Position numbers and translations under genes: made by a program. Below the pieces are notes generated by a model. The model did not search any database and was not told the DNA's origin. It was given only the letters and a program-made list of their open reading frames with translations. This document shows positions 37,212 to 47,466 of a DNA stretch of 54,822 nt, in pieces; position 1 is the first letter of the stretch; every line of letters starts with the position of its first letter. Source of the stretch: JALORV01 sp035429805 (lineage in GTDB: Bacteria > Pseudomonadota > Gammaproteobacteria > Burkholderiales > Burkholderiaceae_F); assembly GCA_035429805.1 (NCBI GenBank), contig DAOMFL010000016.1, forward strand, positions 1-54,822. The letters are read 5' to 3'.

Positions 37212-37661
37212 TCAGTTGATGGTCAGTTTCCTGGTCGTGGCGGGCGCGCGCTTCGGCAGCATCAGCGTCAGGACGCCGTCTTCGTAGTGCGCCTCGGCCC
37301 CGGCCTCAGTGACATCGGCCGGAAGCTCGAAGGTCCGCGCATACATGGCCACGAACCGCTCGGTGTGCAGCACCCGCTCGCCTTCCTTCTCTTCCTTCGT
37401 GCTCCGCGTCTCGGCGCGGATCGCCACGCGCGAGCCCTCGATCGATACCTCGATGTCTTCCTTCTTCACGCCGGGCATGTCGACCTTGACCTCGAAGTGG
37501 TCGCCCTTGTCGATCACGTCCATCAGGGCGCGCTCGACCGCCGGCATGTCGGAATAGCGGGGCATCGTCGTGAGTCCCGTGCGGTTCCACAGATCATCCA
37601 TCCAGTCGCCGAACAGCGGGGCGAACGGATCGGTACGACGACGTGCGAGGAGATTTGCCAT
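37212..37661 (-). CDS. Hsp20/alpha-crystallin small heat-shock protein (copy 1)
   Basis: 149 residues. ATP-independent holdase that binds unfolding proteins in the cytoplasm. The alpha-crystallin domain runs from about residue 45 (DKGDHFEVKVDMPGVKKEDI) to the A-x-x-x-n-GvL motif (EAHYEDGVLTLMLPKR). The N-terminal arm is short (DPFAPLFGDWMDDLW). A sigma-32-like promoter lies upstream. A second, different copy is 177 bp upstream on the same strand. Confidence 0.93.
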   Translation of the reverse strand: MANLLARRRTDPFAPLFGDWMDDLWNRTGLTTMPRYSDMPAVERALMDVIDKGDHFEVKVDMPGVKKEDIEVSIEGSRVAIRAETRSTKEEKEGERVLHTERFVAMYARTFELPADVTEAGAEAHYEDGVLTLMLPKRAPATTRKLTIN

Positions 37662-37715
37662 ATCGCCTCCATCTCCAATAACGGGCCCGGATCGCTCGAC
37701 CGGCCCTCGCTTTCA

Positions 37716-37743
37716 ACATAGGGACCAGCCCCGTCGACACAAG
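37716..37743 (-). promoter_or_regulatory. Sigma-32-like promoter of hsp20 copy 1
   Basis: Leftward CTTGTG, 14 bases, CCCTATGT, near the heat-shock pattern CTTGAA-N13/15-CCCCATNT. By eye only. Confidence 0.5.
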
Positions 37744-37837
37744 CCGCTGGGACAGCACCGCTTGACGCATGTCAACGCGGCGCCGTCGCGGCGAGCCGGC
37801 AGGAGTCGTTCCCGGGTCCTGTGTCGACGCCTCGCGT

Positions 37838-38281
37838 TCAGCGCACGGCGAGGCGCTTGCCGACCACCGCCGCCCGCTTGGGCAGCAGCAGCGTCAGAAC
37901 GCCATTTTCGAAGCTGGCGTCGGCGCCGTCCTCGGCCACTTCGGCCGGCAGCTCGAAGCTGCGGGCGTAGCTCGTGACGGACCTTTCGCTGTGCAGCACG
38001 CGCTCGCCATCCTTGGTTTCCCGCTGCTTGCGGCTTTCGGCCTGGATCGCCACGCGCGCGCCCTCGATCGTGATGTTGATGTTGTCCTTGCTGACGCCGG
38101 GCAGATCGAGCTTGACCTCGAACTTGTCGCCCTTGTCGACCACGTCCATGCGGGCGCGCGCCACGGTCGGGGCGTCAGCGCCCTGTGCCGGCATCATCCC
38201 GGCCCGCTGGAAGAAGTCGCTGAAGACATCGTCGACCAGCGCACCAAAGGGATCGCTGCGACGTACGGAAAGATGGTTCAT
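37838..38281 (-). CDS. Hsp20/alpha-crystallin small heat-shock protein (copy 2)
   Basis: 147 residues from the ATG at 38281 (GGAGG upstream); an upstream in-frame start to 38356 would run through the promoter. Crystallin domain from DKGDKFEVKLDLPGVSKDNI to ASFENGVLTLLLPKRA. It is similar in the core to copy 1 but distinct in the N-terminal arm (SDPFGALVDDVFSDFFQRAG), so the pair is an old tandem duplication. Hetero-oligomers are possible. Confidence 0.93.
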   Translation of the reverse strand: MNHLSVRRSDPFGALVDDVFSDFFQRAGMMPAQGADAPTVARARMDVVDKGDKFEVKLDLPGVSKDNINITIEGARVAIQAESRKQRETKDGERVLHSERSVTSYARSFELPAEVAEDGADASFENGVLTLLLPKRAAVVGKRLAVR

Positions 38282-38328
38282 GGGGGTCCTCCGGTGGCGG
38301 TTACAGGCCGCGGCCTGCGATAGCCCCC

Positions 38329-38357
38329 AATTCGGGTCGAGGCCCGCGCGTTTCAAG
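38329..38357 (-). promoter_or_regulatory. Sigma-32-like promoter of hsp20 copy 2
   Basis: Leftward CTTGAA (perfect -35 for sigma-32), 15 bases, CCCGAATT. It lies 47 bases ahead of the ATG. By eye only. Confidence 0.5.
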
Positions 38358-38383
38358 GCCCTGGGGCCTGCCGCCCTGACACG

Positions 38384-38869
38384 CTAGCCGCCGCGCGCCG
38401 GGCGACGGCGCGGCCGCTTGGACGGCCGGATCTCCCTGACAACCTCGGCGAACTCGTCGACATCCTCGAAGCTGCGGTAGACGGACGCAAAGCGGATGTA
38501 GGCGACCTTGTCGAGCCGCTTGAGTTCACGCATGACAAGTTCGCCCAGCTTTTCGCTCTTGACCTCGCGCTGCGCCGAGGACAGCAGCTTGTCCTCGATG
38601 CGCGCGATCGCGTCGTCGACCGCCTCGCGCGGCACCGGCCGCTTGCGCAGCGACAGCTGCATGCTGGCGCGCAGCTTGTCGCGGTCGTAGTCGGCGCGTC
38701 CGCCGCCGCGCTTGATGATGGTCGGCATCGCCAGTTCGACCCGCTCGTAGGTCGTGAAGCGCTTGTCGCACGACAGGCACTTGCGCCGCCGGCGGATCGT
38801 CGCGCCCTCGTCCGACGCGCGCGAGTCGATGACCTGCGTGTCGGCGTGATGGCAGAAGGGGCATTTCAT
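38384..38869 (-). CDS. nrdR: NrdR, transcriptional repressor of ribonucleotide reductase genes
   Basis: 161 residues. N-terminal zinc ribbon with four cysteines (CPFCHH and CLSCDKRFTTYERVE), then the ATP-cone domain (IIKRGGGRADYDRDKLRASM, LSLRKRPVPREAVDDAI). It binds NrdR boxes when loaded with (d)ATP. It follows glyA by 166 bp, the common betaproteobacterial order. Ends in a basic tail. Confidence 0.96.
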   Translation of the reverse strand: MKCPFCHHADTQVIDSRASDEGATIRRRRKCLSCDKRFTTYERVELAMPTIIKRGGGRADYDRDKLRASMQLSLRKRPVPREAVDDAIARIEDKLLSSAQREVKSEKLGELVMRELKRLDKVAYIRFASVYRSFEDVDEFAEVVREIRPSKRPRRRPARGG

Positions 38870-39035
38870 GCAGGTCTCGCTCGTGTACGCGACCCTGCGG
38901 GTCGCACGTGCACTCGCTCGAGTTTGATCAGCGGGCCGGGCTTCGGGCGGCCGGGCGCCCGGCCCGACAAAAAGAGCACGCTGGCAGGATGCGTCATCGC
39001 GTTGATCGTGCCCTGTTCAGCGCGCTGGCATCCGC

Positions 39036-40298
<1,263 letters not shown>

Positions 40299-40442
40299 GT
40301 GGACCTCGACAAGTGGCGTTGGAATTCACTTGCCATCAGGGCCCAGGCGAACGGCAGGGACGGGAGCGTCCCTTCGAGCCTCGCGCTCCCTGGTGGTGAC
40401 CCACCTCGGACGCCAGTCACGCGAGGCAAGATGGCGGCGAAA

Positions 40443-41702
40443 TTATGCCAGCGCGTGCAGGGCCCAGAGACCGGCGACCAGCGCGAGCAGCGGGCCACCG
40501 AAGGCGCGCAGGACCGGCCATCTCAGCGCGCTCCCGCCGGCCGTGGCCGCGACGATGGCCTTGAAGACCAGGTTCGACCCGACCGCCACACCGACGGCCG
40601 TCAGCGCCGTGGCCTGTGACAGCGCACCGTTTCCGAACAGGCGCAGCGACGACAGCGTGATGGCGTCGACATCCGTGAGGCCCGAGATCGCCGCCAGCGC
40701 GACGACGCCGCGCGAGCCCAGTTCCGCATTGGCCCAGGCCGCGAGCAGCAGGATCACCGCATACACCGCGGCGAAACTCAGCGCAGTCAACAGCTGCGTC
40801 GGGTTGCGAAACGCCGCTTCGTCCGCGACCGGCGCGGCGGCGGCCGCCTTCCAGCGCCAGACCACTCCGCCCAGCGCGACCAGCAGCGCCGGCACGATGA
40901 CGAGCAGCGCGTGCACGAGCGAAGACGGTGCAACGATGCCGACCAGCACCAGCACGCGCACCAGCATCGTTGCATTGGCGAGCAGTATGACCAGCAGCGC
41001 CGCCGGCAGCGGCTGCGTGCCAGCGGCCACGTGACGCGCATAGACGAGGGTCGTCGCCGTGCTGGAAACGACGCCGCCGAGCACGCCGGTCAGCACCAGC
41101 CCGTGCCGGCCCCAGGTCAGGCGCCAGGCCACGTAACCCGCAAGGCTCACCGCGGCGACCAGAACCACCATCAGCCAGACCTGGAACGGATTCAGCACAC
41201 CGTAGGGGCCGTAGGACTGGTCGGGCAGCAGCGGCAGGATCACCGCCGTCAGCACGGCGAACTGAAGCATCGACCGGATGTCCTGGCCGGTCAGCTTCTG
41301 GCTGAAACCCTCGAGTTCCGCCTTGAAGTACAGCAGCACCGTCATGCCGACGCCGAGTGCGACCGCCAGCGTGCGGTAGCCGTAGAAGTTGACTGCGCCG
41401 AGAAAGAACACGGCGACGGCGGCGATGATCGTCGTCGTGCCGGCATCGTCCTGGACCGAGCCCGGATCCTGCACGTAGGCCGCCACCAGCGCGCCGGTCA
41501 CGCAGATCGCGCCGGCCCCCAGGGCCCAGGCCGAGCCGGTCGCCTCGGCAAGGAGCGCTGCCAGCGAGCCCAGCATGGCGATCAGCGCAAACGTGCGTAC
41601 GCCCGCCTTGGCGGACGGCTTGCGCTCGCGCTCGAGTCCGACCAGCAGGCCGATACCGGCGCTCAGCGCGAATGAAATCACCAGCGTCAGCGAGGAACGC
41701 AT
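40443..41702 (-). CDS. MgtC/SapB-DUF4010 family membrane protein
   Basis: 419 residues, about twelve membrane helices. The N-terminal MgtC-like half starts SAGIGLLVGLERERKPSAKAG and VRTFALIAMLGSLAALL, and the DUF4010 half has the SGLTDVDAITLSSLRL motif. The family is widespread and of unsettled function; magnesium-related roles are shown for MgtC proper, not for this form. Lies upstream of glyA on the same strand with a 144-base gap. Confidence 0.9.
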   Translation of the reverse strand: MRSSLTLVISFALSAGIGLLVGLERERKPSAKAGVRTFALIAMLGSLAALLAEATGSAWALGAGAICVTGALVAAYVQDPGSVQDDAGTTTIIAAVAVFFLGAVNFYGYRTLAVALGVGMTVLLYFKAELEGFSQKLTGQDIRSMLQFAVLTAVILPLLPDQSYGPYGVLNPFQVWLMVVLVAAVSLAGYVAWRLTWGRHGLVLTGVLGGVVSSTATTLVYARHVAAGTQPLPAALLVILLANATMLVRVLVLVGIVAPSSLVHALLVIVPALLVALGGVVWRWKAAAAAPVADEAAFRNPTQLLTALSFAAVYAVILLLAAWANAELGSRGVVALAAISGLTDVDAITLSSLRLFGNGALSQATALTAVGVAVGSNLVFKAIVAATAGGSALRWPVLRAFGGPLLALVAGLWALHALA

Positions 41703-41763
41703 AAACGCACTGTAGTGAGGGCGTGACGCGGCGTCTTGGTGCCGGTCAACGTGCCCGCCGCCG

Positions 41764-42405
41764 TCAGGTCAGTGTTTCGTCGCGCGCCTGTGCAAGGTGG
41801 GCAACGTCGGCCCAGTCGATGATGTTAATCGTGAGCGGCGGCGCCGCGGCGCTGAGGCGGTTGATGCTGGCGTTCAGCATTTGATGCTGGCGCGGCGCGT
41901 CCCAGGGCAGCGTGCGGGCGGCGCGATAGACGACGTCCAGTACGCCACCGTGCGTGACGACCGCCACGGTCCCGCCCGGGTGGCGGGCGACGATGTCGTG
42001 CAGAGCCTCGAGAACGCGGTCGATCAGGTCCAGCCCGCTCTCGCCGCCCTCGACGGTCCAGGCCGGATCGCGTTCGCGCCAGCGCCGGAACGCCTCCGGA
42101 TGCTGGGTCGCGATCTCGTCGAGCGTCAGGCCCTCGAACAGTCCAAAGGAGCGCTCACGCAGCCGCGTGTCGGACACGATCTCGAGGCCGAGTCGCTCGG
42201 CCAGCGGCGCCGCGGTGAGCCACGCGCGCGCCAGTTCGCTCGAATACACGGCATCGATCGCGGCGCCGCCCAGGCGCTCGGCCAGGCATGCCGCCTGACG
42301 CATGCCGGCGGGCGACAGCGGGATGTCCAGATGACCCTGGATCCGGTGCTCGGCATTCCACGCCGTTTCACCGTGCCGGATCACCAGCAGCGTCGTCGGC
42401 GTCAC
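41764..42405 (-). CDS. Histidine phosphatase family protein
   Basis: 213 residues. The catalytic histidine is in LLVIRHGETAWN, with LSPAGMRQAACLAERL, SSELARAWLTAAPLAERL, the acid residue region RERSFGLFEGLTLDEI and the second histidine in VTHGGVLDVVYR. It resembles phosphoglycerate-mutase-like and cobalamin-type phosphatases; the substrate is unknown. A GTG start at 42405 overlaps the stop of the upstream ybhB-like gene (GTGA), so it is co-translated. Confidence 0.87.
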   Translation of the reverse strand: MTPTTLLVIRHGETAWNAEHRIQGHLDIPLSPAGMRQAACLAERLGGAAIDAVYSSELARAWLTAAPLAERLGLEIVSDTRLRERSFGLFEGLTLDEIATQHPEAFRRWRERDPAWTVEGGESGLDLIDRVLEALHDIVARHPGGTVAVVTHGGVLDVVYRAARTLPWDAPRQHQMLNASINRLSAAAPPLTINIIDWADVAHLAQARDETLT

Positions 42406-43028
42406 GCCAGCCGCGGATTCAGCGTGTAGCTGCCCTGGATCGACGCCTTCGCCAGCACATGCCCCTCGATCGCCTTCAGCACGTCCGGCGCGCCGAACTT
42501 GCCGTCCACCGGCACGCGTTCGATGTCGAGCGCGTAGAGCGTGAACACGTAGTGATGCAGGATCGAATCGTTCCACGGCGGGCACGGCCCGTCGTAGCCG
42601 AAGTAGTCGCCGTTCATGTCATGGTCGGTGGCGAACCAGCCCGTGTAGTCGTTGAGACCCTGCCGGGTGCCGTTGATCGCCGCCGGGCCGTTCTTGCCAC
42701 GCGGCGTAACTTCCTTCGAATAGCTGCCGGCCTCGATGGCCCTTGTCGCGGCAGGAATGTCCACCAGCGCCCAGTGATGAAAGCTGACGCGCGGCAGCGT
42801 GCTCGGAATCTCGCGGTCTTCCTTGAAGAGGTCGTCCGGCTTGCTCGGCACATCGGGATCGTGGCAGATCAGCGCGAACGATTTCGCCCCGGGCGGCACG
42901 TCGCTCCACGCCAGATGGGGATTGCGGTTGCTCGACAGCCTGACATGGTGCGCCGGATCGATGACGCAGAACGCGTACTCGCCGGGGATCGGGCTGCCTT
43001 GGGTGAACGAATCGCTCCAGAGTTTCAT
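42402..43028 (-). CDS. YbhB/YbcL family Raf-kinase-inhibitor-like protein
   Basis: 208 residues of the PEBP fold. Marks: NPHLAWSDVPPGAKSFALICHDPDVP (in part), HHWALVDIP, GPCPPWNDSILHHYVFTLYAL. No signal peptide, so cytoplasmic. The ligand is unknown. Its ATG overlaps the dtd stop by four bases. Confidence 0.9.
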   Translation of the reverse strand: MKLWSDSFTQGSPIPGEYAFCVIDPAHHVRLSSNRNPHLAWSDVPPGAKSFALICHDPDVPSKPDDLFKEDREIPSTLPRVSFHHWALVDIPAATRAIEAGSYSKEVTPRGKNGPAAINGTRQGLNDYTGWFATDHDMNGDYFGYDGPCPPWNDSILHHYVFTLYALDIERVPVDGKFGAPDVLKAIEGHVLAKASIQGSYTLNPRLA

Positions 43029-43486
43029 TTCGCTTCCTCCTGCCTCGGACGGACCTGCAGCCAGAAGGTCACCGGTCCGTCGTTGATCAACTCGACCTGC
43101 ATGTGCGCGCCGAAGCGGCCTGCCTCGACGCGACCGTGCAGCGCGCGTGCCCGTCCGACGAACCGCTCGAACAGCTGCTGGCCCAGCGCCGGTGCCGCGG
43201 CCGGCGTGAAGCTCGGCCGCGTGCCGCTCATCGTATCGGCCGCCAGCGTGAACTGCGGCACCACGAGCAGTTCTCCGCCGACATCGGTCACGCTGCGGTT
43301 CATCCTGCCTTCCGCGTCGCCGAAGACACGATACCCGAGCAGCTTGGACACGAGTGCGTCGGCCTCGGCGTCGCTGTCGTGGCGCTCGGCGCAGACCAGC
43401 GCAAGCAGGCCCGGCCCGATCGCACCCACGACGGTGCCGTCGACCCGGACGCTGGCGCGCGTCACCCGCTGAATGAGCGCGATCAT
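43025..43486 (-). CDS. dtd: Dtd, D-aminoacyl-tRNA deacylase
   Basis: 153 residues from the ATG at 43486 (MIALIQRVTRASVRVDG). Removes D-amino acids, especially D-tyrosine, from tRNA. The paired active-site motifs are seen: VPQFTLAADTMSGTRPSF (normally SQFTL, here P in place of S) and NDGPVTFWLQ. It directly follows tyrS on the same strand, an apt neighbour for an editing enzyme of D-Tyr-tRNA. Confidence 0.94.
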   Translation of the reverse strand: MIALIQRVTRASVRVDGTVVGAIGPGLLALVCAERHDSDAEADALVSKLLGYRVFGDAEGRMNRSVTDVGGELLVVPQFTLAADTMSGTRPSFTPAAAPALGQQLFERFVGRARALHGRVEAGRFGAHMQVELINDGPVTFWLQVRPRQEEAK

Positions 43487-43512
43487 GGCAGGTGCAGCCC
43501 GGGTCCGGTCGC

Positions 43513-44754
43513 CTAGCTGACCGTGATCCGCGCCCACTTGCGCTTGCCGACCTGAACCACGTAAGTGCCGGGCTTCAGGCGCAGCGTCCGGTCGCCCACC
43601 CGTTCGCCGTCGATGCGCACACCGCCCTGCTCGACATTGCGGACGGCCTCGCTCGTCGATGGCGCCAGGCCCGCCTGCTTCAATGCCGTCGTGATGCCCA
43701 GTCCGTCGGCGCTGTCGGCAACCAGAGTGAGCTCCGGCATGTCGTCGGGCACGGCACCGGCGCTGAAGCGCGCCATGAACTCACGCTCGGCCTGCTCCGC
43801 CTCGCGGCCGGAGCGGAACCGCGTGACGATTTCCTTCGCGAGCAGCACCTTGATGTCGCGCGGGTTGCGTCCCTCGGCGGCCTCGCGCTTGAAGGCGGCG
43901 ATCTCCTCGTTGCCGCGCATCGACACGAGGTCGTACCAGCGCCACATCAGTTCGTCGGAAATCGACATGACCTTGCCGAACATCTCGAACGGCGGCTCCG
44001 TGATGCCGATGTAGTTCCCCTTGCTCTTTGACATCTTCTCGACGCCGTCGAGCCCCTCCAGCAGAGGCATCGTCAGCACGCACTGCGCTTCCTGCCCGTA
44101 ATGTCGCTGCAGTTCGCGCCCGACCAGCAGGTTGAACTTCTGGTCGGTGCCGCCGAGCTCGATGTCCGAGCGCAGCGCCACCGAGTCGTAGCCCTGCATC
44201 AGCGGATAAAGCAGCTCGTGCATCGCGATTGGAGTGCTGTCGCGGAAGCGCTTGGCGAAGTCGTCGCGCTCGAGCAGCCGCGCCAGCGTGTACTTCGCTG
44301 CCAGCCTGATCATGCCGGCCGCTCCGAGCGGCTCGCTCCACTCCGAGTTGTAGCGGATCTCGGTGCGCTCGCGGTCCAGCACCAGCGCCGCCTGCTCGAA
44401 GTAGGTCTTTGCGTTGGCCTCGATCGCCTCGTGCGTGAGCGGCGGCCGCATCGTGTTGCGGCCCGAGGGATCGCCGATCATCGCCGTGAAGTCGCCGATC
44501 AGGAAGATGACGGTGTGGCCAAGATCCTGCAGCTGGCGCAGCTTGTTCAGCACCACGGTGTGGCCGAGGTGGATGTCGGGCGCGGTGGGATCGAGTCCGA
44601 GCTTGCAGCGCAGCGGCTGGCCCGTGGCCTTCGCACGCGCCAGCTTCTGCGCAAATTCGGACTCGACCAGCAGTTCGTCGCACCCGCGTTTCACCAGCGC
44701 GAGCGCCTGCTCGAGTTCCCGAGTAATGGGGTAGGTCTTTGTCGCGCCTTCCAT
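43513..44754 (-). CDS. tyrS: TyrS, tyrosyl-tRNA synthetase
   Basis: 413 residues. Class I synthetase with HLGH (DIHLGHTVVLNKLRQL) and KMSKSKGN signatures and a C-terminal S4 RNA-binding domain (EAVRNVEQGGVRIDGERV). The HLGH form and length fit the TyrRS type common in proteobacteria. Gene is divergent from the M23 peptidase, with a terminator-like hairpin between them. Confidence 0.96.
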   Translation of the reverse strand: MEGATKTYPITRELEQALALVKRGCDELLVESEFAQKLARAKATGQPLRCKLGLDPTAPDIHLGHTVVLNKLRQLQDLGHTVIFLIGDFTAMIGDPSGRNTMRPPLTHEAIEANAKTYFEQAALVLDRERTEIRYNSEWSEPLGAAGMIRLAAKYTLARLLERDDFAKRFRDSTPIAMHELLYPLMQGYDSVALRSDIELGGTDQKFNLLVGRELQRHYGQEAQCVLTMPLLEGLDGVEKMSKSKGNYIGITEPPFEMFGKVMSISDELMWRWYDLVSMRGNEEIAAFKREAAEGRNPRDIKVLLAKEIVTRFRSGREAEQAEREFMARFSAGAVPDDMPELTLVADSADGLGITTALKQAGLAPSTSEAVRNVEQGGVRIDGERVGDRTLRLKPGTYVVQVGKRKWARITVS

Positions 44755-44817
44755 GGCCTTTTCGCGCGCCGTTGCCCCGGTCCAGGGGGCCGGCCGCGAT
44801 ATACTTCGCCCTTCGCA

Positions 44818-44845
44818 AAAAAGCGCACCAGACGGTGCGCTTTTT
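44818..44845. terminator. Terminator-like hairpin between divergent tyrS and M23 peptidase genes
   Basis: A perfect 12-base stem AAAAAGCGCACC/GGTGCGCTTTTT with an AGAC loop. It reads as a terminator in both directions although it lies at the 5' side of both genes. It may insulate them or act as leader attenuator. Confidence 0.75.
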
Positions 44846-44861
44846 CCTGATCGGCCGGTCG

Positions 44862-46283
44862 ATGTCTCGCGAGATTCTAGCCAAACAACTCAAGAACCTC
44901 AGTGCCGACGTCCGCCTTGGCGTCCGGCTGCTGATGCGCCGCTGGAGGCAGCTCGACCGCGCGACCCGCAGCCGCATCGAGCTCGCCGCGGTGTTCTCCC
45001 TGTTGCCGCTGTCTGCGGCAATCGCCGCGATCGCCGCCGCGCCGGTCGCGCTCGATCTCGATTCGATCGAGGCGCGCCCGATCGTCGAGGTCGTTGCGAC
45101 GCCGTCGATCGGCGAGCAGATGCAGAGCCTCGGTCAGCTGCGCGAAGCTTTCGTCCGCGAGGCACGCGTGCAGAAAGGCGAGCCGATCGGCTCGATGTTG
45201 TCGCGCATGGGCGTCGACGATCCGGCCGCGGAGCGCTTTCTCCGCACCGATCCGGCCGCGCGACCGCTGGTGCGACTCGCGCCCGGCCGTTTCGTGCAGG
45301 CGAACATCGACGCCGACGGTCGACTGAACTGGCTGCGCGCCTACGGCCCGGCCGACGACGGCGCGTCATCGAGCAGCACGCGCGTGATCACGGTGGCCCG
45401 CAGCCCGGCTGACGGGGACACCCTCTCGCTGAGCGAGTCGCAGGTCGAATTGCTGCGCCGGGTCGAGCTGCGCAGCGGCGAGATCCAGGGTTCGTTCTTC
45501 GCGGCGGCGGATGCTGCCGACATCCCCGATTCGATCGCGCAGCAGATGGTCGATGCGCTTGAAAGCGAGATCGACTTCCATCGCAGTCTGCAGCGCGGCG
45601 ACCGCTTCCGTGCGATCTACGAAGGCCTGTACGCGGGCGGCGAATACCTGCGCCCGGGCCGGCTGCTCGCCGTCGAGTTCGTCAGCCAGGCCAAGACCGT
45701 CCAAGCGTTCTGGTTCGACGACGGCAGCAGGAACGGCGGCTTCTACGCCATTGACGGACACAGCATGAAGCGCGCGTTCCTGCGTTCCCCGCTCGAGTAC
45801 ACGCGCCTGAGTTCGGGGTTCAGCGAGAACCGCACGCACCCGGTCTTCGGCTACAACGCCGCTCACCGCGCCATCGATTACTCGGCCCCGGCGGGCACCA
45901 AGGTGCGCATCGTCGCCAGCGGAACTGTCGACTTCGCCGGATGGCAACGCGGCTACGGCAATGTCGTCGAGGTCCGCCACAGCGAGAAGCACTCGACCCT
46001 GTACGCACACCTGCAGGGCTTCGGGCCCGGGATCGTCAAGGGGCGGCGCGTCGGCCAGGGCGACGTCGTCGGCTTTGTCGGGGCAACCGGCTGGGCCACC
46101 GGCCCGCACCTTCACTTCGAAGTGAAGGTCCGCGGCGTGCAGGTGAATCCGCTGACGGCCGAACTTCCGAGCGCCGAGCCGCTCGACCCGAGCAAGCTCA
46201 CGGCGTTGGCGGACGCAGCAGCCCCGCTGCGGGAACACCTCGCGCTGCTCGCTCGCATCCAGGTCGCGTCCAGCGCCCGCTGA
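44862..46283 (+). CDS. M23-family metallopeptidase (MepM-like peptidoglycan endopeptidase)
   Basis: 473 residues from the ATG at 44862. A membrane anchor (ELAAVFSLLPLSAAIAAIAA) precedes an OapA/LysM-like middle region and a C-terminal LytM domain. The zinc ligands are in HRAIDYSAPAGT and HLHFEVKVRG, with GWQRGYGNVVEVRHSEKHST between. It should cut peptide cross-links in the periplasm to allow wall growth. Followed seven bases later by anmK. Confidence 0.9.
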   Translation: MSREILAKQLKNLSADVRLGVRLLMRRWRQLDRATRSRIELAAVFSLLPLSAAIAAIAAAPVALDLDSIEARPIVEVVATPSIGEQMQSLGQLREAFVREARVQKGEPIGSMLSRMGVDDPAAERFLRTDPAARPLVRLAPGRFVQANIDADGRLNWLRAYGPADDGASSSSTRVITVARSPADGDTLSLSESQVELLRRVELRSGEIQGSFFAAADAADIPDSIAQQMVDALESEIDFHRSLQRGDRFRAIYEGLYAGGEYLRPGRLLAVEFVSQAKTVQAFWFDDGSRNGGFYAIDGHSMKRAFLRSPLEYTRLSSGFSENRTHPVFGYNAAHRAIDYSAPAGTKVRIVASGTVDFAGWQRGYGNVVEVRHSEKHSTLYAHLQGFGPGIVKGRRVGQGDVVGFVGATGWATGPHLHFEVKVRGVQVNPLTAELPSAEPLDPSKLTALADAAAPLREHLALLARIQVASSAR

Positions 46284-46290
46284 CGGCCGA

Positions 46291-47412
46291 ATGGCCGCAA
46301 GCATCGACCACTCCGCGTCGCCCGAGCTCTACATCGGACTGATGTCCGGCACCAGCCTCGACGGCGTCGACGCCGTCCTGGCGGACTTCTCGGTCGAACC
46401 ACCCCGCACGCTCGCGCATGTACACCGCGCGTTTCCGGCCGACCTGCGCGCCATGCTGCTTGGCCTCACCACGCCGGGCAACGACGAGATCGAGCGGTCG
46501 GGGTTGGCTTCGGTACGGCTCGCCGACGTCTATGTCGATACGGTCACCGCGCTGCTGGCCGCGGCCGGTGTGCCGGCTGCGCAGGTCCGGGCCATCGGCG
46601 CGCATGGCCAGACGATCCGGCACCGGCCGGACGCCGGCTTCACGGTCCAGTTGAACGCGCCGGCGCGGCTGGCGGAAGGCACCGGCATCGATGTCGTGAC
46701 CGATTTCCGCAGCCGCGACATTGCCGCCGGTGGGCACGGCGCGCCGCTGGTGCCCGCGTTCCACGCCGCCGTCTTCGCTGCAGCCGCACCCTGCGCGATC
46801 GTCAACATCGGCGGCATCAGCAACGTCACGTTCCTGCGTGGCGGCGGCCTCGCTCCGACCGGGTTCGACTGCGGCCCCGGCAACGTCCTGATGGACCTCA
46901 ACGCCGTGCGCCACCTGGCGCAACCGTTCGATCGCTCGGGCGACTTCGCACGCAGCGGGCAAGCCAGCACGGCGCTGCTCGCGAAGCTGCTCGACGAACC
47001 GTACTTCTCCGCCGCGCCGCCGAAGAGCACCGGCCGCGAACTCTTCAATGCCAGCTGGCTCGACGCACGGCTGGCGGGCTCATCGGCCAGCCCGGCCGAT
47101 ATCCAGCGCACGCTCACCGTATTCACCGCGAGCGTGATCGGCGATGCGATCGGCCGCTGGTGCGAACCGGCGCGCGATGTCATCGTCTGCGGCGGCGGTG
47201 TTCGCAACGCCACGTTGCTTGCTGCTATCGAAGCTGAAGTCGCGCCGCGCCCGGTGCGACTGTCAGACGCGCTCGGCGTCCCCCATGACCAGGTCGAGGC
47301 GCTGGCATTTGCATGGCTCGCGCGCCGGTGCCTGCGCCGCGAGCCGGGCGCAGTGCCCGAGGTCACCGGGGCGAGCGGACCCAGAGTGCTCGGCGCCGTT
47401 TATCCGCGCTGA
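46291..47412 (+). CDS. anmK: AnmK, anhydro-N-acetylmuramic acid kinase
   Basis: 373 residues. Phosphorylates anhydroMurNAc from peptidoglycan turnover and feeds it to MurQ. Marks: YIGLMSGTSLDGVDAVLADF, AIGAHGQTIRH, VNIGGISNVTFL, GFDCGPGNVLMD and the C-terminal VCGGGVRNATLL. The wall-hydrolase gene just before it fits a recycling context. Confidence 0.95.
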   Translation: MAASIDHSASPELYIGLMSGTSLDGVDAVLADFSVEPPRTLAHVHRAFPADLRAMLLGLTTPGNDEIERSGLASVRLADVYVDTVTALLAAAGVPAAQVRAIGAHGQTIRHRPDAGFTVQLNAPARLAEGTGIDVVTDFRSRDIAAGGHGAPLVPAFHAAVFAAAAPCAIVNIGGISNVTFLRGGGLAPTGFDCGPGNVLMDLNAVRHLAQPFDRSGDFARSGQASTALLAKLLDEPYFSAAPPKSTGRELFNASWLDARLAGSSASPADIQRTLTVFTASVIGDAIGRWCEPARDVIVCGGGVRNATLLAAIEAEVAPRPVRLSDALGVPHDQVEALAFAWLARRCLRREPGAVPEVTGASGPRVLGAVYPR

Positions 47413-47420
47413 ACCAGAAA

Positions 47421-47451
47421 GCAGAAGGGGCGCCGTCGGCGCCCCTTCTGC
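47421..47451. terminator. Long hairpin between converging anmK and erpA
   Basis: A perfect 14-base stem GCAGAAGGGGCGCC/GGCGCCCCTTCTGC with a three-base GTC loop. It lacks a strong T-run, so it is a weaker intrinsic terminator but well placed for both transcripts. Confidence 0.6.
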
Positions 47452-47466
47452 GTGAAACTGAAACCC

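Noticed and set aside
40299..40442. A riboswitch in the glyA leader
   Set aside because: I looked for glycine and tetrahydrofolate riboswitch cores and found no convincing match; the region has only modest hairpins.
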